Positions 17,701-25,423 of a stretch of DNA of 64,000 nucleotides are shown here, one piece after another. The translations under genes were made by a program, and so were the position numbers. Below the pieces are notes generated by a model. That model was not told the origin of the DNA. It ran no database searches and was given only the letters and a program-made list of their open reading frames with translations. This DNA comes from Candidatus Binatia bacterium (lineage in GTDB: Bacteria > Desulfobacterota > Binatia > Bin18), in the NCBI GenBank assembly GCA_022826945.1, contig JAJDTY010000011.1:62001-126000 (forward strand). The letters run 5' to 3'. How positions within the stretch are numbered: position 1 is the first letter of the stretch; every line of letters starts with the position of its first letter.

Positions 17701-18451
17701 TGAACATCAGCTTGGGACCGGACTGGCGCTCCGCCTCGAGTTCTCCCGCGACCTGCTCGACGTAACGCCGCAGCAGCGGTGACAGATAGGCGTCAACCAC
17801 CGTGGTATCGCCGCGCGAGACCAGCTTCATCAACGGGCTGACCGCGTGGGAGACCGAGACCTGCTGAAAGCCGATCGCGGTGGCAATGGCGGCGATCCGG
17901 GCCTCATGCGCCGCGTACCGATAGCCATGGACAAAGGCAATGGCCACCGCGCGAATACCGGCGTCATAAGCGGCCTGCAAGCTCCGTCGCGCATCGTCTT
18001 CGTCCAGCGGTATGACCGGTGCGCCGTGGGCGTCAATGCGCTCTCTGACTTCGATCACCTGCTCGTACAGCATTTCCGGCAGGACAATATGCCGGGCAAA
18101 CAGGTCGGGGCGGTTCTGATAGCCGATTCGCAGGCTATCCCCAAACCCCTGGGTGGTGACAAACACGGTCCGGTCGCCCTTGCGTTCCAGCAGGGCGTTG
18201 GTCGCGACTGTGGTTCCCATCTTCACCAGAGCAACCGTATCGGGAGGAATGGCCGCGTCGCTATCGATCCCGAGCAGATCGCGAATGCCCTGGACGGCGG
18301 CATCCTGATAGCGTTCAGGATTGGCCGACAGCAGCTTATGCGTCACCAGGGTGCCGTCGGGACGACGCGCTACCAGATCGGTGAAGGTTCCGCCGCGGTC
18401 AATCCAAATCTGCCACCCCCGCTCCTGGGGTAAGCTGCCCTGTGCATTCAT
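14798..18451 (-). CDS. Fused HyuA-HyuB hydantoinase/5-oxoprolinase
   Basis: 1217 residues joining the two halves that are separate genes in most bacteria: HyuA-like (about 1-690, RGGTFTDLV, GTTVATNALLERKG, GFDMGGTSTDVS) and HyuB-like (about 700-1217, LDFSCAIFAPDG, GSRGHHADIGG, GGTGAGPDHPGCDAVHSHMTNT). The full-length fusion matches eukaryote-type ATP-dependent 5-oxoprolinase (OXP1), which opens 5-oxoproline to glutamate. A glutathione transferase gene ends 24 bp upstream on the same strand, suggesting a link to glutathione-conjugate or pyroglutamate recycling. Hydantoin hydrolysis is the alternative. Confidence 0.88.
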   Translation of the reverse strand: MNAQGSLPQERGWQIWIDRGGTFTDLVARRPDGTLVTHKLLSANPERYQDAAVQGIRDLLGIDSDAAIPPDTVALVKMGTTVATNALLERKGDRTVFVTTQGFGDSLRIGYQNRPDLFARHIVLPEMLYEQVIEVRERIDAHGAPVIPLDEDDARRSLQAAYDAGIRAVAIAFVHGYRYAAHEARIAAIATAIGFQQVSVSHAVSPLMKLVSRGDTTVVDAYLSPLLRRYVEQVAGELEAERQSGPKLMFMQSNGGLTDAHLFQGKDSILSGPAGGVIGMVQTASRAGFRKVIGFDMGGTSTDVSHYDGEYERTFETLVAGVRMRAPMMHIHTVAAGGGSILHFDGARFRVGPDSAGADPGPACYQRGGPLTVTDCNVMLGKLQAAFFPAVFGPNADQALDVQIVRQKFAAFAQEIASATGNAGQSPEAVAAGFLRIAVENMANAIKKISVQRGYDVTEYTLNCFGGAAGQHACLVADALGMKTAFLHPFAGVLSAYGMGLADVRALRERQIEQPLAAPAIPILETACTELGDEARREILAQDVSADRLTLHKRVHLRYQGTDTALQVDLSDLDDMRAAFETTHKQRFGFIVGGRPLVAEAVSVEAVGTTEQVDDAELPTSEDTAAQPLQQVRAYMDGAWQDTPVFQRAQLQPGQRIPGPAIICEPTATTVVEPEWQAELNRYGHLLLTRTKPKSHQAAIGTAADPVILEVFNNLFMSVAEQMGATLANTAYSVNIKERLDFSCAIFAPDGSLVANAPHVPVHLGSMGESIKTVIKANQGTMRPGDAYVLNAPYNGGTHLPDVTVITPVFDTAGADRILFYVGSRGHHADIGGRTPGSAPPDSTTIHQEGVLIDNFLFVRQGRLREQEMRQLLGSGVYPCRNPDQNMADLRAQLAANETGVQELRKMVEHFGIEVVHAYMQHVQDNAAESVRRVLDVLTDGTFTYPMDNGCQIRVSIRVDKAARRASIDFSGTSSQHSGNYNAPAAVCQAAVLYVFRTLVADAIPLNEGCLKPLDIIIPPHSIISPKYPAAVIAGNTEVSQCVTDALYGALGVLASSQGTVNNFVYGNEQYQNYETICGGTGAGPDHPGCDAVHSHMTNTRMTDPEVLEWRFPVRVESFAIRHDSGGAGRQPGGAGITRRLRFLESMTVTTLCSHRLTEPYGLAGGQAGERGRDTVERVDGSIEELAGSDETLMRPGDVFVMQTPGGGGFGSPDETG

Positions 18452-18475
18452 GATCCGGTTGCCTCCACGTATCTG

Positions 18476-19420
18476 CTATTCTTCACGCTTGCGTACGCTA
18501 TAACCAAAGCGGGGGAAATGCACCGTGACACGCTTGGTGAGCGCGTTCCGGTGCTGAAGGGCCATACGCTGGACGTCGATGGAAACGAGGGTGCCGAGAC
18601 TAGGGTTGGCCCGACCATAGTCGGTTGGCGTAATGGAGACCGTCTCTCCGAGGGCGGGGTCTCCGGCCAGTGCCTGACTTGGGAGGACTGGTAAGGGGTC
18701 GCTGGAAGCCGCGACATTGAGCGCCTCGTGGGCGGTCATCGAGATTGGACTGCCATGTCCGTGCGCGGCCACGCGCTCCATCCACTCCCGGATGACGTCT
18801 GGAATAATGGTCGTGCGCTCGCCGGCGAGTTGATCCATGACCCACAGCGGATGGTAGATCACGCAATCGGCCAGGGACATTGATTCGCCATAGATATAGG
18901 TCCGTCCGTCGTGCAGGATGTCGCTGATCCAATGCAACTGCGGACGCAACTGGGCGAGGTTCTTGGCTGCCGCAGCCTTCCGATGGGCGAGCCCCGGTTC
19001 AGGCTTGCCGAGTAAAGCGGCGCGGTCGGTTAGGAATTCCGGGGTGAACCGATCGGCGTCGGCGTGTTCGCAGGAAATATAATTGATGGTATTGCGCGTC
19101 AGGGTCGCGTCCGTCCAGCGCTCCAGGCCGGCAATAAATGCCCGTTGGGCGACCGGGTCTGGTCCCGGATAGAGCGTGGGGTCCGGGAAACGACGTTCAA
19201 GCTCTTCGATAATCCGTGCGGTATCACAAAAAACGTCGGCGCCGATCTGGAGGGCCGGCGCGCGGCGGTAGCCGCCGGTGAGGGGGATATAGTCCGGCTT
19301 GGGCAGAGTAGGGGGAATCTCAACCGAGCGCCAAGTCAGACCTTTGAGACCCAGGACGAGACGGACCTTTTCAGAGTAATTGGAGAAATCGTAGTGATGC
19401 AGAATAAGTTCCGAGGACAT
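18476..19420 (-). CDS. Glutathione S-transferase family protein
   Basis: 314 residues from ATG 19420, a position that matches the family's N-terminus (ELILHHYDFSNYSEKVRLVLGLKG). The thioredoxin-like part includes RRAPALQIGADVFCDTARIIEELE, the glutathione-site cis-Pro and Glu/Asp-Thr region. The helical C-terminal domain follows, with an additional roughly 80-residue extension near the end. It precedes the fused oxoprolinase on the same strand, so the two probably form an operon. Substrate unknown. Confidence 0.83.
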   Translation of the reverse strand: MSSELILHHYDFSNYSEKVRLVLGLKGLTWRSVEIPPTLPKPDYIPLTGGYRRAPALQIGADVFCDTARIIEELERRFPDPTLYPGPDPVAQRAFIAGLERWTDATLTRNTINYISCEHADADRFTPEFLTDRAALLGKPEPGLAHRKAAAAKNLAQLRPQLHWISDILHDGRTYIYGESMSLADCVIYHPLWVMDQLAGERTTIIPDVIREWMERVAAHGHGSPISMTAHEALNVAASSDPLPVLPSQALAGDPALGETVSITPTDYGRANPSLGTLVSIDVQRMALQHRNALTKRVTVHFPRFGYSVRKREE

Positions 19421-19521
19421 GGCTTTCCCTTTTACCTTGATCTGAAACCCATAAAGTGGCAAGGAGTAGAGGGGAATTCAAGGGAGGAAACTGCAAAGAG
19501 AGAACCAGGAGGGGAAGCCAT

Positions 19522-20724
19522 ATGCCGGCCGCACATTTTTTTGCCAAGAATCCTGAAGAGATCGGTCTCGACCCGGAAAAAGTCCACGCCCTGTTTGAGC
19601 GGGCCGAGCGCGAAGTCAAATCCGGCCTGCTGCCGGCCACTCAGGTGGCGATTGCCCGCAATGGAAAAATCGGTGCCATGCAGACCTTTGGCAAAGCTGT
19701 CCAAGGTGGGACAGAAAAACCGGCGACTGATGAAACGCGATTTGTCATTATGTCTTCGACCAAGGCGTTCACCTCCGCCTCTGCCTGGATTCTCATGCAG
19801 GAAGGCAAACTGCGCCCGGAAGACCGCGTGGTCGATTATCTCCCCGAGTTCGGGACGAACGGCAAAGACGTTGTGACGGTCGAGCAGTTGCTTATTCATA
19901 CATCGGCCATCCCCTATGCGCCGCACTGGCAAAAAGAATGGGCCGACCCTGACCGACGCCTCGCCCGCTTTGCCCAGTGGAAGCTGGACCACGTTCCAGG
20001 GGAGAAGTTCGTTTATCACGTGTCTGCGAATTTCTGGCCGGTTGCCGCTATTGTTGAGCAACTCAGCGGCCAGCGCCTGAGCGAATTTGTGCGGACGCGG
20101 ATTGCCGAGCCCCTGGGCCTGCCCGATTTACGCTTCGGGCTGCCGCCCTCCGGGAACGCCGACGTCGCTGATGTCGAGTGGGTGGGCGAAGCACCCACCG
20201 CTGAAGAGTACGAAAAACTCGGAGTCAAGGGCTTTAACACCACGACCAACGCCATCAATGAAGACGGGGTATTGGAGTTGAACGAAACGGTGACCCGAGA
20301 AGCCGGGTCACCGTCAGCCGGCTGTATCACGACTGCCGGTGATATTGCCTTATTCTATCAGGCTCTGCTGAACGACGGCCGTGCTCAGGATGGGACGCAG
20401 GTCTGGCAGCCCGAAATGCTGAAAGAGGCGCGGCGCGTTCGCACCGGAGAACTACGCGACCCCTTTCTCGGCCACCGGGCCAACCGGGCCCTGGGGATTG
20501 CCATTGCCGGCGGAGACGGCAAGGCCAATATGCGTGGCTTCGGACGTACCAACTCTGCGGAATCGTTCGGGCATCCGGGCTTTGGCGGCCAGAGCGGTTG
20601 GGCCGATCCGGCAACGGGTATCTCGTTCGGCTTTCTGACCAGCGGGTTCGATCGGCACGATATCCGTGAAGCCCGTCGGCGGGTGTCCCTGTCGAGTCTG
20701 GCCGCCTCGTGTGCGGCGGAGTGA
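19522..20724 (+). CDS. Serine beta-lactamase-fold hydrolase (class C / esterase-like)
   Basis: 400 residues from ATG 19522 with CAGGAGGGGAAGCC upstream. The catalytic S-x-x-K is SSTKAFTS near residue 77, the second motif is YHVSANF (Tyr-x-Asn-like), and a C-terminal GHPGFGGQSGW corresponds to the KTG-type HxG region. Such proteins are mostly esterases, D-aminopeptidases or transesterases rather than antibiotic resistance enzymes. No signal peptide is seen, so it is probably cytoplasmic. It lies divergent from the GST-oxoprolinase pair. Confidence 0.87.
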   Translation: MPAAHFFAKNPEEIGLDPEKVHALFERAEREVKSGLLPATQVAIARNGKIGAMQTFGKAVQGGTEKPATDETRFVIMSSTKAFTSASAWILMQEGKLRPEDRVVDYLPEFGTNGKDVVTVEQLLIHTSAIPYAPHWQKEWADPDRRLARFAQWKLDHVPGEKFVYHVSANFWPVAAIVEQLSGQRLSEFVRTRIAEPLGLPDLRFGLPPSGNADVADVEWVGEAPTAEEYEKLGVKGFNTTTNAINEDGVLELNETVTREAGSPSAGCITTAGDIALFYQALLNDGRAQDGTQVWQPEMLKEARRVRTGELRDPFLGHRANRALGIAIAGGDGKANMRGFGRTNSAESFGHPGFGGQSGWADPATGISFGFLTSGFDRHDIREARRRVSLSSLAASCAAE

Positions 20725-20765
20725 AGATGTAGACCCAATAACGCCCCGCTGACCTGATGATTCGT

Positions 20766-21902
20766 CTAGTCTTCCGTATCCTGTCGCTGGCTGACGAAAT
20801 ATGCGTTTATCGACCGGAGCAGTTCGGGGCGGTCGCTTTGGAAGGGACACCGGCTTAAGCGCTCAGCGACATGGGCGGCCACATAGCTGGCAAAAAGATG
20901 GTAGAGCAAAGGTGAAAACTCTTCCCGCGCCTCGCCGTGGACGGGTAACACCATGTGGGCATGGCGGGCGACCTCCGTATCGTCTCTGTGCGTCACGGCA
21001 ATGACCCGTCGGCCCAAGCCGCGCGCCGTCGCTGCCACGCTCTCCGCCCGCCAATGCGAACGGCCTGGTGGGGCGATAATAAAAACCGGCATATCTACCG
21101 GGTAGGCAAAGCGTTCAACATGCCACCACTCCTCCAAGTCCTGGCCCATGGCAAAAACACCCGCGGCTTCGATCAGCTTTGCGGCGCTGTAGAGGGCAGT
21201 ACCATAATTCGGTCCACTGCCCAGCATGACCACAACGGGGCTTGCGGCAATCATATCCGCTCCCTCCCGGCAGCCTACCTGAATCGCGTTCGTGGTGGCA
21301 TCCACGACAGCGGCGAGATCGATGAGTTCCCGGCGCAGCCCTTCCGCTTCTTCTCGGGCATATCCGCCTTGCCGCTCACCTACCTGAATCGCCACCAACA
21401 GCATTCCCATCAGGCTGGCTTGATAGGTGCGGATTCCCGGGGAGCGTTCTCTTTGCGGTAGTTCAACTGTAATGGCCCGGTCCGCTGCCTGCGTGACTGA
21501 GCTATTGGGCGTGCCGGTGAGGGCTACGGTGAGTGCACCGTTCTCTTTGGCGCGTTCAATCGCCTGCACAACGCGCTCGGTGCCGCCCGAGGCCGAGGTT
21601 GCAATCACCAAGGTTCGTGGTGGTGCTGCAGGGCGCATCCAGGCGGCGCCGTAGTCCAGAAAACGCTGCGCGCTCAGCGGTTCGCAGTCCACGCCGGCAA
21701 TAACCTTAAAGGCCATTTCGGCGGCACACGCGGCGTGGTAGGAGTCTCCATCTCCGGTGAGGTAGACCTTTTTTACCGCCTGCCATTCCGACGGCGTGAG
21801 GGCCGCCCGCACCTGCTCCTCAAACGGGCGGGTCAACTGTCGTACATCGTCGGCCAAGCCTGCGACCTGCCTGAACATCACCTCCGGATTGAGTGGCTCC
21901 AT
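20766..21902 (-). CDS. SIS-domain sugar-phosphate isomerase-like protein
   Basis: 378 residues with two SIS domains, like the C-terminal half of GlmS and the AgaS/FrlB group: VYLTGDGDSYHAACAAEMA near residue 47 and VVMLGSGPNYGTALYSAAKLIEAAG near 230, followed by EEWWHVERF. There is no glutaminase domain. Such proteins isomerise or deaminate amino-sugar phosphates or cleave fructosamine-type adducts. It starts 13 bp after the BtpA/SgcQ-like gene, suggesting one operon for an aminosugar-like substrate. Confidence 0.85.
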   Translation of the reverse strand: MEPLNPEVMFRQVAGLADDVRQLTRPFEEQVRAALTPSEWQAVKKVYLTGDGDSYHAACAAEMAFKVIAGVDCEPLSAQRFLDYGAAWMRPAAPPRTLVIATSASGGTERVVQAIERAKENGALTVALTGTPNSSVTQAADRAITVELPQRERSPGIRTYQASLMGMLLVAIQVGERQGGYAREEAEGLRRELIDLAAVVDATTNAIQVGCREGADMIAASPVVVMLGSGPNYGTALYSAAKLIEAAGVFAMGQDLEEWWHVERFAYPVDMPVFIIAPPGRSHWRAESVAATARGLGRRVIAVTHRDDTEVARHAHMVLPVHGEAREEFSPLLYHLFASYVAAHVAERLSRCPFQSDRPELLRSINAYFVSQRQDTED

Positions 21903-21915
21903 CGTTCCATCCCTT

Positions 21916-22719
21916 TCATTCCAGTCCTCGCACGATGTCTACATAGGCCTGCACTCGCTCGACATCAATTCGCCCGCCCCACCCACCGCGTTCCAGGCAG
22001 GTGCCGACAAACGCTCCGTCCGCCGCAGCCAGCAACCGCGCCGCGTTATCGTGATTGGTGTAGCCTGCCAAAATAATCGGCAGACCCGGCACGGCCTTCC
22101 GCACCGAGGCGATCATCTCCAGCGTTTTCCTTTCATCGGGAGCGCCCAACGACACCGCGTCCGCCCCAACATATTTGGCGCTCCGGGCGATCTCTGCGGT
22201 CGGCTTTGGCTCGCCAAACCATTTGAAGTGCATGGAGTCAACTTCGGCAATGACCTTGACATCCCAGGCATCGATCTTTTTCCGATACTCCATCACGTCG
22301 AGCGGATTGGCTTCGACCATGCCGTGTGCGGTCAGCGTCGTGCCCACCACCGCGCCGGCCCGAATAAAACTTCCTCCCGCCACCTTGGCGACCGCCAGCG
22401 AGGCTTTGAGCGCATTCCGCATCAACTGGACCCCGACCTGAAACTCCGCACCCGTGGCCTGGACAATGGTGTGTGCGATCAAGCCCATGGCGGTCGTGCG
22501 TGCCGGGTCGGATTCGTCTTTTGCGCTATAAATGCGATCGACGGTTTGTACCAAACAACCGTCCGCCCCGCCTCGGCAGAGAGCCCGAGCCGACTCAACC
22601 GCAGTCTCAAGGGTCTGGTCGAAACTGCCGTCCTGGTAAAACAAGGTGCCGGGCAGCGGTTGTAGATGAATCATGCCCAACACGGCTTTGCGTTTGCCAA
22701 GGGTCGAAAACTCTCTCAT
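21916..22719 (-). CDS. BtpA/SgcQ-family TIM-barrel protein
   Basis: 267 residues. GMIHLQPLPGTLFYQDGS at the start, VGVQLMRNALKASLAVAK in the middle and GADAVSLGAPDE plus IILAGYTNHDNAARLLAAADGAFVGT at the end match the BtpA/SgcQ family. BtpA was linked to photosystem I biogenesis in cyanobacteria, while SgcQ lies in an E. coli sugar operon; the biochemical reaction is not established. Pairing with a SIS-domain protein here favours a sugar-metabolism role. It begins behind a GGAGGGCTG-type site and is divergent from the SnoaL-like gene. Confidence 0.85.
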   Translation of the reverse strand: MREFSTLGKRKAVLGMIHLQPLPGTLFYQDGSFDQTLETAVESARALCRGGADGCLVQTVDRIYSAKDESDPARTTAMGLIAHTIVQATGAEFQVGVQLMRNALKASLAVAKVAGGSFIRAGAVVGTTLTAHGMVEANPLDVMEYRKKIDAWDVKVIAEVDSMHFKWFGEPKPTAEIARSAKYVGADAVSLGAPDERKTLEMIASVRKAVPGLPIILAGYTNHDNAARLLAAADGAFVGTCLERGGWGGRIDVERVQAYVDIVRGLE

Positions 22720-22889
22720 GGTCAGCCCTCCTAAGGGTGTGCCCCGCGGCGCGTGGCTTCAACTGTGGAACGCTTATCATGGTGCTGTCAAGCCACGCAG
22801 ACGAGATAGGCATAGATCGCCTCTGGACAATCCGTCGTTGGGCGCTATGTATGGGCTTCAACAGGACAAAAGGCAGAAAGGAGGTTCCT

Positions 22890-23291
22890 ATGGGGTTCGA
22901 GGCGCTCAAGGCTTGGCTCGACGCCTACGGCAGGGCCTGGGAGAGCCAGGACCCGGATGCCGCGGCAGCACTCTTCACCGAGGACGGGACCTATGCTTGG
23001 GGTCCGTTCGCCGAGCCGATCAAGGGTCAGCCGGCGATCCGACGTGCCTGGGAGACGGCTACCCAGAAGAATCAGACCGGGATTGCGTTTGGTTATGAGC
23101 CCTTGGCGATGACTGGAGACGGGCGGTATCTCGCGCGCTGGTGGTCCTCGATGGAATCCGTGCAGACGGGCCAGTCCGTCAGAATGGAGGGGATCTTTCT
23201 GATCACGTTGACCGAGAGTGGTCAGTGCCGCGTGTTTCGGGAGTGGTGGAACGAAGATCCGCCCGCAACCGGTGCGTCGGAGTTCGAGTGA
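22890..23291 (+). CDS. SnoaL-like (NTF2-fold) protein
   Basis: 133 residues from ATG 22890 with GAAAGGAGGTTCCT upstream. The WLDAYGRAWESQDPDAAAALFTEDGTYAWGPF opening and the C-terminal FREWWNEDP fit the small NTF2-fold/SnoaL group, which includes polyketide cyclases, isomerases and unknown stress proteins. No catalytic residues can be assigned. It heads a plus-strand run with a luciferase-like oxidoreductase and a PxpA-like protein. Confidence 0.8.
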   Translation: MGFEALKAWLDAYGRAWESQDPDAAAALFTEDGTYAWGPFAEPIKGQPAIRRAWETATQKNQTGIAFGYEPLAMTGDGRYLARWWSSMESVQTGQSVRMEGIFLITLTESGQCRVFREWWNEDPPATGASEFE

Positions 23292-23405
23292 CTTCGGTCT
23301 TGCCGGTTCACATCGAGCTAGGGTCACTTTTCGATTACGCTGGATGTCCTTACCGTGCAAGTATCCTGAGACCGCCGTGGTAGACCCGCAAAGGAGGAAT
23401 CGCTC

Positions 23406-24488
23406 GTGAAATTTTCTCTGATTTACGAGCTTGAGATGCCCAAACCCTGGACGTCTCGAACGGAATACGAGACCTATTGGGAGGCGCTGGCTCAGGCGCA
23501 ACTTGCCGATGAGCTTGGTTTCGATACGGTTTGGGAGGTGGAGCACCATTTCCTCGTCGAGTACTCGCATTCGTCAGCCCCCGAGGTGTTTCTCTCAGCC
23601 CTGAGCCAACGCACGAAAAACGTTCGACTCGGACACGGCGTCACACTCCTTCCCTTTCCCTACAATCATCCTATCCGAGCGGCAGAGCGTGCCGCCGCAC
23701 TGGATATCGTCTCCAACGGACGCTTAGAGTTTGGCTCGGGCCGTTCTGTCACCGAGGTTGAACTCGGGGGCTTCCAGATCGACCCGGAGGAGACCCGTGA
23801 GATGTGTGAGGAGGGGCTTGAGGTTATCGTCAAAGCGTGGACAACAGACCCACTCGAACATGCCGGCAAACGGCTCAAAATCCCGCCGCGCAGTGTCATC
23901 CCTAAACCTATCCAGAAGCCTCATCCGCCGCTGTGGATGGCGGCGACCGGCCCAACGTCCTTTGAAACGGCTGGTGAGCGGGGGCTCGGAGCCTTGTGTT
24001 TCAACTTTGCCTGGGAGCAAGCGCACCGCAGTTTCAGCCTATATCGTAAGGCCGTCGCACACGCTCAGCCCGTGGGCCACTTTGTAAAAAACGAATTTGC
24101 TCAATTCTTAGTCGTCAACTGTAGCACGGACCAGGAAAGCCTGAAGATTGGCCTCGACGCAGCCCGTTGGTTTTTTCACAAGATAGAAGAGCTCTTCGTG
24201 ACGCTCGTTCAGGCGGACACGAAGAGCTACAGCTATCTGAAAGACATGTTCGATCTGAGTCGGCCACCGCAGGAGGCCTCGGACGAGGAACTTTTGGAAC
24301 ATCCAGCCGTGATCGTCGGCGACCCCGAACGCTGCATCCGAAAACTTGAGCCCTGGTACAAAATGGGGATCGACCAGGCGATCTGCCTGGTGCAGTTCGG
24401 CCGGCTGCCGCATCAGCAAATTATGGATTCGCTCAGACTCATCGGCCGCTACGTCATACCCCATTTTAGCCCTAGCCAGACGGCGTAG
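23406..24488 (+). CDS. Luciferase-like (LLM) flavin-dependent oxidoreductase
   Basis: 360 residues, starting at GTG 23406 with AAAGGAGGAATCGCTC upstream. VWEVEHHFLVEYSHSS is the EHH motif near residue 40, and RLEFGSGRSVTEVELGGFQ is the flavin-phosphate region near 105. The length and the EHHF motif resemble alkanal monooxygenase-type enzymes. It precedes the PxpA-like gene by 66 bp. Cofactor (FMN or F420) and substrate cannot be decided from sequence. Confidence 0.88.
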   Translation: MKFSLIYELEMPKPWTSRTEYETYWEALAQAQLADELGFDTVWEVEHHFLVEYSHSSAPEVFLSALSQRTKNVRLGHGVTLLPFPYNHPIRAAERAAALDIVSNGRLEFGSGRSVTEVELGGFQIDPEETREMCEEGLEVIVKAWTTDPLEHAGKRLKIPPRSVIPKPIQKPHPPLWMAATGPTSFETAGERGLGALCFNFAWEQAHRSFSLYRKAVAHAQPVGHFVKNEFAQFLVVNCSTDQESLKIGLDAARWFFHKIEELFVTLVQADTKSYSYLKDMFDLSRPPQEASDEELLEHPAVIVGDPERCIRKLEPWYKMGIDQAICLVQFGRLPHQQIMDSLRLIGRYVIPHFSPSQTA

Positions 24489-24554
24489 AGAGTGCTGGCA
24501 GGCGTGACAAAACGGAACGTCCGATTTTTCTCAGACAGACGAGGAGGTTTACGC

Positions 24555-25340
24555 ATGAGCACCACGAGAACTTGGATTGATCTCAACAGCGATGTGGGTG
24601 AATCCTTTGGGAACTATGTGTTGGGACGGCCTGAGGAGGTGATGCAGGGGATTAGCCACGCCAACATTGCGTGTGGCTTTCACGCCGGTGATCCAGGATG
24701 GGTCCGTCGCTCTGTCGAGAGTGCCAAGAAGTACGGTGTGACGGTCGGGGGTCATCCGGGCTTTCCCGACATGCTGGGTTTCGGCCGGAGACTCATGCAC
24801 ATCACTCCCCAAGAGGGCAAGGATTATGTTGTATATCAACTCGGGGCGCTGAAAGCCTTTGCCGAAGCAGCAGGATTGCGACTTGAGGCGGCCAAGCCGC
24901 ATAGCGCGTTTTACGTGTGGGCGCAGCTCAGCGAGGAGAATACCCGCGCTATGCTTGAGGGATTTCAAGCGGTGAACCCGGACATCGTAGCCTACCTCCC
25001 GGCGCTTCCACGTTACCCCGTCCTGGAAGTCGCCGAGCAACTGGGGATGCGGGTCGTCAAAGAGTTCTACCCAGGATTAGGATACAAGGATGACGGAGAC
25101 CTGACGTACGGGCACGGCGAGGACCGTGTGGAAGAAGCGGTACGACTCGTTATGCGAGTTGTCACCGAGGGGAAGGTCACAACCACGGGCGGCAAAGAAC
25201 TCACGATTGATGCGGAAAGCATTGCCATATCGGGCGAGTTGATACAGGCTCCGGAGATACTGCGGGCACTGCGAGAGGCCCTGACCCGTGAGGGGGTGAC
25301 AATCCGCAGTGCGCTTCATGCTGCGAACGGCCGGTCATAG
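24555..25340 (+). CDS. pxpA: LamB/YcsF family protein (5-oxoprolinase subunit A-like)
   Basis: 261 residues from ATG 24555, which has GAGGAGGT upstream. IDLNSDVGESFG, NIACGFHAGDP and VGGHPGFPDMLGFGRR are the family signatures; the usual KPHGALY is here KPHSAFY. In the PxpABC complex this subunit acts with PxpB and PxpC to hydrolyse 5-oxoproline. No pxpB or pxpC lies beside it, so either the partners are elsewhere or the protein has another role; the KPHG change and the weak SIAISGE (normally HGD) add doubt. Confidence 0.8.
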   Translation: MSTTRTWIDLNSDVGESFGNYVLGRPEEVMQGISHANIACGFHAGDPGWVRRSVESAKKYGVTVGGHPGFPDMLGFGRRLMHITPQEGKDYVVYQLGALKAFAEAAGLRLEAAKPHSAFYVWAQLSEENTRAMLEGFQAVNPDIVAYLPALPRYPVLEVAEQLGMRVVKEFYPGLGYKDDGDLTYGHGEDRVEEAVRLVMRVVTEGKVTTTGGKELTIDAESIAISGELIQAPEILRALREALTREGVTIRSALHAANGRS

Positions 25341-25423
25341 AATCAGGCTATTACACCCCCACCGCTGGGGATAGTCACTACCCTCACAATTCTATAGTGC
25401 GACGAGCAAAAGGAGGAGAACCG

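Noticed and set aside
19522..20724. Antibiotic-resistance beta-lactamase
   Set aside because: SxxK fold is present, but there is no signal peptide and the motifs fit esterase-like members better.
25337..25395. Wide ATAGAAT/ATTCTAT inverted repeat around 25337-25395
   Set aside because: Only 7-bp arms almost 45 bases apart; easily by chance.
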